This document shows positions 7,884 through 15,132 of a stretch of DNA of 37,797 bases, in pieces. Under the pieces are notes generated by a model, which saw only the letters and a list, made by a program, of their open reading frames with translations, made no database searches and was not told where the DNA came from. Source of the stretch: Pseudomonadota bacterium (lineage in GTDB: Bacteria; Desulfobacterota; JADFVX01). The stretch lies in NCBI GenBank assembly GCA_015222755.1, contig JADFVX010000075.1:1-37797 (forward strand), written 5' to 3'. Both the position numbers and the translations under genes were made by a program. Numbering within the stretch: position 1 is the stretch's first letter; each line of letters begins with the position of its first letter.

Positions 7884-9980
7884 TTAAAAGGCCGTTTCTT
7901 TTTTAACGTCATTTTCAACTTTATACAAGAGTCCTATAACGCACCAAAGTGTCTTTGTTAATAGAGCAGTTCCAAGAGATTCATATATATGGGAGACTTT
8001 CTCATATATTAAGGTCACCGCTGTCTTTAATAGACTTTTCGATTGAATAACCCTCTTTAAAAAGCTTCGTAATTTATTTGAATGCCTATACGTCAATGTT
8101 CCTGCCGGGCAAACTTGAAGAAAGTTCTTGTAAGCATTTGTTGGATAAACCGCTAAACTAAGGTACTTCCCACTAACATTCATTATAAGCCGCTTATCAA
8201 TAAGTCTTTGTATCGATAATTTGAGATCACTTTCTGCCACATCTGCCTTGAAATAATCAAGTATTTTAGAGAGTTTTTGTGCTTTGTCACAATATTCATA
8301 AATACTGCGGTCAATACCGGTTAAACGGATCCATATTTGTTGACGACAAGATCGAGTGTCTATTATGATCAAGCTTTTCTTTCTAGGGATGGCAACTAAA
8401 TGTGATCTAGGATAGGCCTTGCACCAATTGGAAGTAGTTTTTTTTAATCTCTTGAATATTTCACCTTTCAATTTTGCTTTCAAGAAATCAGATTGGTAAT
8501 AACAAGCAAGTTTTTTTAGCGATTTATATTCAAATGGATACACGTGTTTATAAGGTGTTGGTACGGAAACAGGTACTAAACCGTATTGCTCTGGGTCTTC
8601 AAAATATGGGCTGAAACGATCCAGGTGAATTACAGCTGTATTGGCAGGGGGTTGCAGGTGGTGAATCATCTCGCATATTTCGTCTATCTTTTCAGATTCG
8701 TTCTTTTCCTCAGGGAAGCCACAGAGGTGGTTCCACATAACGAAAACACCCAATTCAGTACTCCACTTAATCAATTGGATATTCTGAACAGCAGTAGTCC
8801 CTTTCTGCATAAGCTGCAGAGAATGATCACTAAGGCTTTCAATGCCCGGTTGAATCATCCTTATATTTGCCTCTGCCAACATTTTGACTTGCTCTTTAGT
8901 CAAATTAGCTTTAGTTTCACAAACAAGTTCAGCAATTGGGTTAGCTGCAAGCCGAGGAATGACTGTTTTAAAATAGTTCATATCAAGTATGCTATCAACC
9001 AACAAAACCCTGCCTATGCCATACTTTTTGACTAAATCATTCAATTCATCTAATATACGTTGCGGGGATTTACTTCTGAAGGCAATCCCTTCACCATTCA
9101 ATCCGCAAAAAGTACACTTCTTTTTTTCTCCCCACCAACAACCCCTGGAGCTTTCCATAACTAAACCAGGGACAATTTGATTTTTGAAACTGGCAGCATC
9201 AAGCTGATCAAAGTAGTCATCAAAATCTGGATAGGGCAGATCATCCAAAGTCTCACTACCGAGCGAAGTTGAAGAATCGGCAAGCGGTTGAGCCATTCTC
9301 GTAAGAATACCCGGCACGTATCGTTTACCGTCGTCATACTGTAATGACCTTAGTAGTTCCACAAATGATTTATCACCTTCACCCTGTCCAATGTAATCTA
9401 TATAGTTGAAGCATGAAAATAGTTCTTCCCCCATTTCAGACTCACAATTTCCGCCACCCATCATAGTAATGATGTTAGGATTTCTATCCTTGATCAGCTT
9501 GATTAGATAGACCGCTCCACAGTTCTGCTGAAAACTTGAGGTTACTCCAAGCACCCATGGTTGACGGGTTAATATTTTTTCAACTTCATTTTTGTAACAA
9601 TCATAAGCTTTTTTTATGAGATGAAGAACAATCTCTGAGAGACTTTTGTCGGGAAAATGTTCTATAAGTGAATGTATCTCATTATCCTCTTGAAGAACTT
9701 CCTTAACATACTGCTCCACAGCCCTTTCATTTCGTTCAAACAGCAAATGTGAAAATATAAACTCACCTAGCAACTGCCCCATAGGCTTATCAGTGATCCA
9801 TTCATGCAGGTAGGGACCAATATGCTCTGCAAAACGCAAATTCAGATAAATCAGTTCTGTCGGAAAACCTTCTTTTTCTGCCGCTGCCTTCAGCAGGCTT
9901 ACACCTAGAGATGGGCGATTTATCGAATGAAATGGCGGAATAACGAGAAAAACAGGTTTTATTTCTTCATTGTTACACAT
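7884..9980 (-). CDS. Radical SAM protein, RiPP maturation family (B12-binding-like N-terminus)
   Basis: This 698-residue protein resembles the 'ribosomal peptide maturation radical SAM protein 1' family. The N-terminus has the family-like RPSLGVSLLKA and YLNLRFAE segments (about 22-52). A B12-binding-like domain follows with SSFQQNCGA and MGGGNCESEMGEE (148-186) and IGQGEGDKSFVELL. The iron-sulfur motif is the spaced form C281-x7-C289-x2-C292 in RGCWWGEKKKCTFCGLNG. The C-terminal part (about 510-625) looks like the small winged-helix region of this family. Such enzymes usually C-methylate or otherwise modify a precursor peptide, but no convincing precursor gene lies nearby. The reading frame is strikingly AT-rich compared with its neighbours, which suggests transfer. 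AAGGAG precedes the ATG. The family call is firm; the substrate could be a peptide or a glycan/lipid. Confidence 0.8.
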   Translation of the reverse strand: MCNNEEIKPVFLVIPPFHSINRPSLGVSLLKAAAEKEGFPTELIYLNLRFAEHIGPYLHEWITDKPMGQLLGEFIFSHLLFERNERAVEQYVKEVLQEDNEIHSLIEHFPDKSLSEIVLHLIKKAYDCYKNEVEKILTRQPWVLGVTSSFQQNCGAVYLIKLIKDRNPNIITMMGGGNCESEMGEELFSCFNYIDYIGQGEGDKSFVELLRSLQYDDGKRYVPGILTRMAQPLADSSTSLGSETLDDLPYPDFDDYFDQLDAASFKNQIVPGLVMESSRGCWWGEKKKCTFCGLNGEGIAFRSKSPQRILDELNDLVKKYGIGRVLLVDSILDMNYFKTVIPRLAANPIAELVCETKANLTKEQVKMLAEANIRMIQPGIESLSDHSLQLMQKGTTAVQNIQLIKWSTELGVFVMWNHLCGFPEEKNESEKIDEICEMIHHLQPPANTAVIHLDRFSPYFEDPEQYGLVPVSVPTPYKHVYPFEYKSLKKLACYYQSDFLKAKLKGEIFKRLKKTTSNWCKAYPRSHLVAIPRKKSLIIIDTRSCRQQIWIRLTGIDRSIYEYCDKAQKLSKILDYFKADVAESDLKLSIQRLIDKRLIMNVSGKYLSLAVYPTNAYKNFLQVCPAGTLTYRHSNKLRSFLKRVIQSKSLLKTAVTLIYEKVSHIYESLGTALLTKTLWCVIGLLYKVENDVKKETAF

Positions 9981-10390
9981 AAATTTACTCCTTATCCCTC
10001 AGCATAAGTAGTTTGAGGCCTTTTAAACCTGAATTTACTTCACATTCACCTTAGCCCCAAACTCGTTCATCAAGGGTCCTGCTGAAAATGTCTCCTGAAT
10101 ATTTTTAATTATTTATACGACCTCACCAACTCCAGATAGGCATGATTACAGATGCCACAATCATTCACCAATACGCTTCATTACCCAACGAAGTTTTATA
10201 GTAATCCTATTACTCGCAATATTTCCTTACTATAGTTTTGAGTAAAACTATCTTTACCCTGAAGTCACGGATCCAGGATATTAATAGGAAAACTGCTTCA
10301 AGTGTACGGAAGTTATTGCTCCAGTGAGGATCGACCACTGAAGATGAAATATCCGCTTATTCAGTTTTAGAAGCCATAATGTAGCTATAT
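9981..10390. other. Intergenic stretch of 410 bases with a gene relic
   Basis: There is no complete gene here. It holds the decayed junction copy at 10173-10257 and the ribosome site of the radical SAM gene. On the minus strand I find one tiny ATG frame (MNEFGAKVNVK, near 10070-10035), too short to support. There is no clear promoter or terminator. Confidence 0.6.
10173..10257 (-). pseudogene. Relic of the acyltransferase/dehydrogenase-fusion gene junction
   Basis: This 85-base stretch aligns with 6494-6580, the junction where the second acyltransferase gene ends and the dehydrogenase-aminotransferase gene begins. About three quarters of positions agree with two one-base gaps, including an exact 17-base core (TAGTAATCCTATTACTC, 10199-10215 versus 6520-6536). 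In the minus frame it still reads SNRITIKLRWVMKR against SNRITRKLSWIIRR of the intact protein, but the ATG has become GCG and a stop follows. The acyltransferase end survives as FTQN. It is best read as the remains of an earlier duplication or of a lost paralogous gene pair. Confidence 0.75.
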
Positions 10391-11185
10391 TCACGGCGTA
10401 ACTATGAAATTGGACCTACTGTCTTTGCCTGAGAGCACATCCTCTGCTTCCGGGTAAAGGATAATACCCGTTTCCAATGTTACTATCGGGTTGAGTACCG
10501 TCGCTAAATGATTGAAGAATCGATCAACCATAGCAACGTTACTGAGCGATACATAGAGAACATCACCTCTCTGAAGGTAGGCATTGTGCAATGCCAACTC
10601 ATTCTTTCCGGGTGCTTCCGATGTCAGGACTATCGGTTTTGATTGGCCATCCTTTTGTCTTCTCATAAGTACGACCTTCTGTTTTTTTGCATCGCGGTTA
10701 AATCCACCTGCAGAGCCAATTGCCTCCATTGCCGTCATCGGGCCATCGAGAAGGTAAACTCCCGGCCTGTTTACCTCCCCAAGGACATAAATCTTCTGCG
10801 ATCTTGCATTCTTCACCTGAACAGTCACCTGGGGATTGCGAAGATACTCAGATAATCCTTTGGTAAGCGCAGATTGAAACTCTGTTAGACTCATACCAGA
10901 CGCCTTAATTGCCCCAGCCAGTGGCAGCTGAACCGTCCCATTAGTTTGCACCTTGACTTCACGATTTATATCATCATGACGCCAAACTTGAATGTCCAAA
11001 GAATCGCCGGGGCCTATGATATATTCAGTTAACCGAATGGCTGGGATTTCGATTTGTTCCTGATGTTCCTGTACAATTGTTTGTTTTTGGCCCGGAGTTG
11101 TGCAACTCAGCAGGAAAGAAAAAAACAATATCCACAACTGGATGCTTTTCGATTTTATTATCTTTCCTTCCCGATTATTGTCCAT
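10391..11185 (-). CDS. Polysaccharide export lipoprotein (Wza-like, SLBB domain)
   Basis: This 264-residue protein is of the outer-membrane polysaccharide export type that forms the channel for capsule or exopolysaccharide. It has a signal sequence (hydrophobic LWILFFSFLLSC, lipobox cysteine about residue 28), a Poly_export domain starting YIIGPGDSLDIQVW (about 55-140) and an SLBB domain (KIYVLGEVNRPGVYLLDG, about 150-175). It is shorter than E. coli Wza (about 380 residues), like many single-SLBB members. The ATG has GGTGAT upstream. It directly follows the phosphoglycosyl transferase fusion gene, as expected for a secretion locus. No Wzc-like kinase is seen in the window. Confidence 0.9.
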   Translation of the reverse strand: MDNNREGKIIKSKSIQLWILFFSFLLSCTTPGQKQTIVQEHQEQIEIPAIRLTEYIIGPGDSLDIQVWRHDDINREVKVQTNGTVQLPLAGAIKASGMSLTEFQSALTKGLSEYLRNPQVTVQVKNARSQKIYVLGEVNRPGVYLLDGPMTAMEAIGSAGGFNRDAKKQKVVLMRRQKDGQSKPIVLTSEAPGKNELALHNAYLQRGDVLYVSLSNVAMVDRFFNHLATVLNPIVTLETGIILYPEAEDVLSGKDSRSNFIVTP

Positions 11186-11259
11186 AGCTATATCACCATA
11201 TTTAGCAGATTTTAAGAATTAATAAGAGACTTGGTTTCCCATACTAAGCTAATATATCT

Positions 11260-13032
11260 CTATTTTGCCCCAACTCCCTTTATTACAGCCATTATTGTCT
11301 TTAAAAATATTTTCATATCCATTTTAAAGGACTGGCTCTTTACATAGGCGATATCGTATCTTATCCAGTCGTGGAACGATGTATCACTCCTGCCGTTTAC
11401 CTGCCATAGCCCAGTTATACCCGGCTTTACATTGAGCCTTATATCTCTCCAGCTGGGAGCAAATTTCATCTCCTCCATAACCAATGGTCTCGGTCCGATC
11501 AAGCTCATGTCGCCATTTAATACATTAAATAACTGTGGAAGTTCATCAAGACTTGTCTTCCTTAAGAACGTGCCCACCTTTGTGAGTCTTGGATCTCTAT
11601 CCATCTTGAACATTGGACCGTCGACATCATTCTCTTTCAAGAGTTTTCCTTGTATCTCGTCAGCATCTTCAATCATTGTTCTGAACTTATACATGGGGAA
11701 TTCCTGCCCGTCTTTACCGCACCTTCTCTGGCAGAAAAAAACATGTCCGCGCGAGTCCCTCTTTATAAGCAATGCGATAAAAGTAAACAGCGGCAGCAAA
11801 AAAAGCAATCCCAACAAGGAACAAATTATATCCAACAACCTTTTGGCAACAAAAAAGAGCTTGTGTTTCAATAGATTGCGTAATCTTGGCCCTGGAATAC
11901 TCATATTGAAAACGGTTTTTAAATCTTTATCATCATTAAGATTAGAAGAGACAAAGTTCAGAATACCATCACAGCTCTTATCCTGAACTACAACGGCATT
12001 TCTGACAGTTTCATCCTCTGAAACAACGCAGGACTCTCCAACAAGGCTATATTCGACACGGGACTTATTCATCAAACATGCATTTTCAAGTATTATGCTC
12101 TCGTGCACCAGAACATCATTTCCTATGTTTGATCCGCTGCCTATAGTTGAAGGCCCTATCACTTTCGAATTACCTTCTATGATACAATTGTCACCGATGA
12201 TAGCCGGCCCCAAAAGATAAGCATCCTGCGATATTTTGACATTCTTCCCAACCCAAATGCGATCACCGAACTTTTTCCAGGAACAAAATGTTTTATTGTG
12301 CTTATCCAGGCCATTCAAAAGGAGTTCCCGGTTCAGCTTAAAATAACCTGTAAGGCTATTGATTTTTATCGTCTTTGTTTCTGTCTTGTAAGTATGTACC
12401 GGAATCCCTTTAGCATTCAGGATCGGAACAAGCTGTTCCTTAATATCCATATAGCCTGTTTCCGGTATGTAGCCCAACATATCCGGCTCAAATACATATA
12501 TTCCAACGGGTCTTATATAGTGACGGTTGTCCCTTGAATGGTGGAGTATATGGAATCTTTTAACAGTTCCGTCTTCACCGACTTCAATGCGCTCAAGATC
12601 TCTCCTCCCTGGATTGTCTTCTTCTACAACTACTGTTGCCCCTGACTGCCTGCTTGTATGAAAATCTAGAATTTTAGATAAGTTCAGACCTTCAATGAAG
12701 ACATTGGAACAGATAACCCAGAATGGAGACCTTCCGAGAAAGTCTTTAAGTTCTTTTAATGACCCTGCTGTGCCTCTTGGGTAGTCCTCAAAAAAATAGG
12801 AGACCTTCACCCCTTTCGCCTCATAATTATTCAGTCTCTCGATTATATTGTCGATACTATCTATGTTACGTGGCAAGACGATGGCAACTTCCGTCACAGC
12901 ATTTTTTTTTAAAACATTTAAGTGGTGTACAAGTAAAGGAACATTACCCAAGGGCAAGGCTAACTTCGGGTAATAGTTCGCGAGAGGAAAGATTGCGCTT
13001 CCTGGACTTCCAGATAATATGACAGCCTTCAT
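11260..13032 (-). CDS. Fusion: nucleotidyltransferase-like, beta-helix, phosphoglycosyl transferase
   Basis: This 590-residue protein has three parts. Residues 1-240 match sugar-1-phosphate nucleotidyltransferases (MKAVILSGSPG, YYPKLALPLGN, GTAGSL at 88-93), but the GxGTR loop reads SPGSAIF and the usual metal-binding NGD reads CSNV (108-111), so it may be inactive. Residues about 258-345 are hexapeptide left-handed beta-helix repeats. Residues 390-590 are a bacterial sugar transferase (polyprenyl-phosphate phosphoglycosyl transferase) with one membrane helix (398-423), the Asp496-Glu497 dyad in SLDELPQLFNV and GPRPL. The last part should load the first sugar phosphate onto undecaprenyl phosphate and so start the glycan. 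I chose the ATG at 13032, with GGGTGG upstream and MKAVILSG at the N-terminus, rather than the TTG at 13044. Confidence 0.85.
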   Translation of the reverse strand: MKAVILSGSPGSAIFPLANYYPKLALPLGNVPLLVHHLNVLKKNAVTEVAIVLPRNIDSIDNIIERLNNYEAKGVKVSYFFEDYPRGTAGSLKELKDFLGRSPFWVICSNVFIEGLNLSKILDFHTSRQSGATVVVEEDNPGRRDLERIEVGEDGTVKRFHILHHSRDNRHYIRPVGIYVFEPDMLGYIPETGYMDIKEQLVPILNAKGIPVHTYKTETKTIKINSLTGYFKLNRELLLNGLDKHNKTFCSWKKFGDRIWVGKNVKISQDAYLLGPAIIGDNCIIEGNSKVIGPSTIGSGSNIGNDVLVHESIILENACLMNKSRVEYSLVGESCVVSEDETVRNAVVVQDKSCDGILNFVSSNLNDDKDLKTVFNMSIPGPRLRNLLKHKLFFVAKRLLDIICSLLGLLFLLPLFTFIALLIKRDSRGHVFFCQRRCGKDGQEFPMYKFRTMIEDADEIQGKLLKENDVDGPMFKMDRDPRLTKVGTFLRKTSLDELPQLFNVLNGDMSLIGPRPLVMEEMKFAPSWRDIRLNVKPGITGLWQVNGRSDTSFHDWIRYDIAYVKSQSFKMDMKIFLKTIMAVIKGVGAK

Positions 13033-13062
13033 ACTACCACCCAATTTAGAGGAAAAACGTGT

Positions 13063-13090
13063 AATGTATTTTTCTCTACAATAAAGTCAA
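13063..13090 (-). promoter_or_regulatory. Candidate sigma-70 promoter of the phosphoglycosyl transferase fusion gene
   Basis: The -35 is TTGACT (13090-13085) and the -10 is TACATT (13068-13063), with a 16-base spacer, about 30 bases upstream of the chosen ATG. The match is moderate. It would allow the glycan genes to be transcribed apart from the PilZ gene. Confidence 0.4.
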
Positions 13091-13119
13091 TATCAAAATA
13101 AGCTTAACAGCCTTATGCA

Positions 13120-13467
13120 CTATAACAGTCTCAGGCCTGATGCATTTACCGATCTATCAATTTTTTTCGTCCACACGGTCTTTGCAGCTCTATGGATATC
13201 GAGATCATCAACGCTGACATGGAGATCAGTGTCAATGATCAAAAGTTCTCCCATATAAACAATCATTGCTCCATCATCTGAGTAATCTTCCATTGTTCCT
13301 GACCGTTTTTTGTTTTCTATTGAAAACAGAAAGTCTATCCCTGCTCTTGTTCTTTCTTGATGTCTGCCAATAAAAATACAACCGCAGTGGGGGCAGGGTG
13401 GACAACCCGCCTCGGAGTGAATATAAAAAGCTTTAAAGCACTCTGGGCAAAGCCTGATTTCTACCAT
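13120..13467 (-). CDS. Zinc-ribbon PilZ domain protein, probable c-di-GMP receptor
   Basis: This 115-residue protein starts with a cysteine cluster (Cys7, Cys10, Cys22, Cys25, Cys28, Cys30) of the zinc-ribbon type. A PilZ domain follows with the two c-di-GMP signatures: RxxxR as RHQER (35-39) and DxSxxG as DYSDDG (61-66). PilZ proteins bind cyclic di-GMP and commonly control exopolysaccharide synthesis or export. The position just ahead of the glycan genes, behind its own promoter, fits that role. The zinc-ribbon/PilZ pairing in one small protein is unusual in my experience. The PilZ call rests on the motif spacing alone. Confidence 0.7.
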   Translation of the reverse strand: MVEIRLCPECFKAFYIHSEAGCPPCPHCGCIFIGRHQERTRAGIDFLFSIENKKRSGTMEDYSDDGAMIVYMGELLIIDTDLHVSVDDLDIHRAAKTVWTKKIDRSVNASGLRLL

Positions 13468-13517
13468 CTCTTTTTCAAAAATATCTTAAAAGATTGACAT
13501 TGGCACTGTTAAGCTTG

Positions 13518-13545
13518 AGTATATCTTCCGAATAGGGGAAGTCAA
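13518..13545 (-). promoter_or_regulatory. Sigma-70 promoter of the PilZ gene
   Basis: The -35 is TTGACT (13545-13540) and the -10 is TATACT (13523-13518), with a 16-base spacer. Each box matches five of six consensus bases. Transcription would start near 13511, giving a leader of about 44 bases before the PilZ ATG. Confidence 0.6.
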
Positions 13546-13563
13546 TACACCAAAGGGATAAAA

Positions 13564-13584
13564 TTTACATCTTTTTGATGTAAA
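13564..13584. promoter_or_regulatory. Palindromic candidate activator site upstream of the PilZ promoter
   Basis: A perfect 8-base inverted repeat TTTACATC / GATGTAAA is separated by five T. Its centre (13574) lies about 63 bases upstream of the predicted start, the usual place for an activator contacting RNA polymerase. The neighbouring NarL/LuxR-type regulator is the obvious candidate. The same sequence could also form an RNA hairpin, but no gene reads through it in a way that needs one. Confidence 0.45.
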
Positions 13585-13769
13585 CCTTATAGATGAATAA
13601 TTTTTACAACTTTTCATCGATATGGTGGATAGAGTGAGAAGTGCTGAGGTTTGCAAGGTGTAGGATGGTGACTTGTGGCTTAAGTGTCCCGGTGTGGCCT
13701 TTTATAAAAATGGCATCTTGAACCTCAGGATGAAGAGATCAGGTGGCCAGAGCGAGATATAGTGATGCT

Positions 13770-13788
13770 CCCCGCTTACAGAGCGGGG
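13770..13788. repeat. GC-rich hairpin downstream of the regulator gene
   Basis: CCCCGCT, a five-base loop and AGCGGGG form a perfect 7-base-pair stem. It lies 66 bases after the regulator stop in the minus direction. No T-run follows on either strand, so it is not a standard terminator. It could be a transcript-end stabiliser or a REP-like extragenic palindrome. Confidence 0.4.
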
Positions 13789-13853
13789 CATGCTGTCAGC
13801 ACCTAGTCAATGGCCTGCCGGGTTTGAATATATTTCTATGGCGGTTTAACTTT

Positions 13854-14489
13854 TCATAAATTTTTCTGGTAAATATCATGGTTATTCAGTACATAAGTTA
13901 TCAATTGAGGCCTGTTTCTGACGTTCAGTTTCTGAAAGACACGGTGGAGGTGAGTCTTCACGGTAGGTTCACTGATATACAGTTTCTGGGCGATCTCTTT
14001 GTTCTTGAAGCCCTTACCGACTAGGGCCACAATCTCTTTCTCTCTTTTGGTAAGCATAGGGGATTTGCTGTTCTTCCTTATTGCGTTCATGCCGGTTATC
14101 AGATTTTTGACGGTTGACTTATCCAGCCACACCTCACCTCTTGCTACTGACCTGATGGACTTCATAAGGAGATCAGGTGGTGTGTTAGCCAGGATCAAAC
14201 CTTTTATTTCCTTTGAAATAACAGCAGAAATTATATTGTCTTCACCACAGCAGGTATCAAAGAGGATAAAATTAATACCGGGTGTTTCATCGAAATCAAC
14301 GAATACATTATAGAGAGCTGTAAGATCAACCAGAATTACATCCGGCTTCAAGGACTCTATGATTTTGCCAGGGCTGGCACCAACATCCAGGATTCCTACA
14401 ACCTCGATATCACCTACATCCTCAAACAGTCGGAGCACACCCTCTGAAAATAGTGAGTTACTGAAAACTATCAGCACTTTAATGGACAT
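13854..14489 (-). CDS. NarL/LuxR-type response regulator with degenerate receiver
   Basis: This 211-residue DNA-binding regulator has an N-terminal receiver-like domain (1-120) and a C-terminal LuxR helix-turn-helix (about 146-205: LTKREKEIVALVGKG, KEIAQKLYISEPTVKTHLHRVFQKL). The phosphoacceptor-like Asp55 is kept (VILVDL), but the acidic pair after the first strand is replaced by Phe9-Ser10 (VLIVFSN) and the conserved lysine of the fifth strand appears lost (GLILANTP). This suggests a receiver that is not phosphorylated normally. I chose the ATG at 14489 because GGGGGAGGT lies just upstream; an in-frame start at 14540 would add 17 unlikely residues. It is transcribed towards the PilZ and glycan genes and is likely to regulate them. 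Confidence 0.85.
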   Translation of the reverse strand: MSIKVLIVFSNSLFSEGVLRLFEDVGDIEVVGILDVGASPGKIIESLKPDVILVDLTALYNVFVDFDETPGINFILFDTCCGEDNIISAVISKEIKGLILANTPPDLLMKSIRSVARGEVWLDKSTVKNLITGMNAIRKNSKSPMLTKREKEIVALVGKGFKNKEIAQKLYISEPTVKTHLHRVFQKLNVRNRPQLITYVLNNHDIYQKNL

Positions 14490-14655
14490 ATACCTCCCCC
14501 TCTCCCGAAAAAGCAGTGTGAACTTGCAAAACTTCCACAATTCAAATCAAAAAAACAACTTTATATCATAAAAAATCCGTCGTTGCGAGATATATTGAGG
14601 GGATATTATTCTTATATCACTATTGTCTGATTAACTTTTAAACGACACTAGCTAA

Positions 14656-14898
14656 CTCAGGGAAAACAGTTTTTTCACAATTACTTCAGCATCTAACACC
14701 TTATCAACCTTATCAACCTTATCAACCTTAATAAATGCATTAATTGCTACTACCTTGGCCGATACCAACGAACTCCGGGATTACCGGATATATCAGGACT
14801 TCGGATACCATTTAATCGACTGCCACTGCTGCAATCACTGCCTGCCTCGCAGCGGTGCGCAGGAACTCATGGAAAGCTGGGGTTACGTGTGCAAATAG
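14656..14898 (+). pseudogene. Possible gene remnant encoding a cysteine-rich C-terminus
   Basis: An open plus-strand frame begins after a TAA near 14655 and ends with TAG at 14896-14898, with no ATG or GTG in reach. It reads through the 9-base repeat as LST-LST-LST, then gives a plausible protein tail with a Cys-x-Cys-Cys-x2-Cys cluster (DCHCCNHCLPRSG) and ends SWGYVCK. The lack of a start codon and of a ribosome site points to a remnant of a deleted gene or to chance. A TTG at about 14754 could be a start for a 47-residue peptide, but nothing supports it. Confidence 0.3.
14701..14727. repeat. Tandem repeat, three copies of TTATCAACC
   Basis: Three exact 9-base units follow each other, flanked by partial units (CC before, TTA after). 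The length is a multiple of three and keeps the surrounding open frame. Slippage during replication explains it best. Confidence 0.85.
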
Positions 14899-14934
14899 GG
14901 GAAGCCTTATTGCAAGGCGTATAAAAATGCTGCG

Positions 14935-15117
14935 TTAGGCTTTCTTCTTTGCTTCACGCAGTTCCCAGTGTTTACACCCTTTATCTACTACGTCCGGCGG
15001 GATCTCCTTATTATCACCCTTTTCATTCTCTTTAAACCAGGTGCATGTTCCCAAGAAGGTGCTATCCGTGTAGTTCTGGTACCTGCATTGCCAGCAGGAC
15101 CTCTCGTTATCTGCCAT
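14935..15117 (-). CDS. Small cysteine-rich protein, possible metal binding
   Basis: This 60-residue protein has Cys8-x2-Cys11 (SCWQCRYQ), a GTCTWF segment and a GCKHW segment near the C-terminus, with a basic tail. The Cys-x2-Cys, Cys and Cys-His arrangement suggests a zinc or iron-sulfur site. I do not recognise a named family with certainty, although the pattern looks conserved rather than random. It starts 15 bases after the stop of the spermidine synthase-like gene, so it is probably translated from the same message. No strong ribosome site is visible before its ATG. Confidence 0.6.
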   Translation of the reverse strand: MADNERSCWQCRYQNYTDSTFLGTCTWFKENEKGDNKEIPPDVVDKGCKHWELREAKKKA

Positions 15118-15132
15118 AAAACACCATATATT

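Larger units (their letters stand above)
13468..13853. other. Intergenic stretch of 386 bases between the PilZ and regulator genes
   Basis: It contains a minus-strand promoter (13518-13545), a palindrome just upstream of it (13564-13584) and a GC-rich hairpin (13770-13788). The part from 13620 to 13760 has no open frame that I can support. Confidence 0.6.
14490..14934. other. Intergenic stretch of 445 bases, AT-rich, with tandem repeat and an ORF remnant
   Basis: It holds the upstream region of the regulator gene (AT-rich, no promoter I can defend), three tandem copies of a 9-base unit (14701-14727) and an open frame without ATG on the plus strand (14656-14898) that encodes a cysteine-rich end. 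Confidence 0.5.

Noticed and set aside
10035..10070. Tiny frame MNEFGAKVNVK as a possible RiPP precursor for the radical SAM protein
   Set aside because: It has only 11 codons, no leader-like or core-like sequence, and no well-placed ribosome site.
13497..13520. Sigma-54 promoter suggested by TTGGCAC near the PilZ gene
   Set aside because: The GG-to-GC distance is wrong for -24/-12 elements, and it lies on the strand opposite to the PilZ gene.
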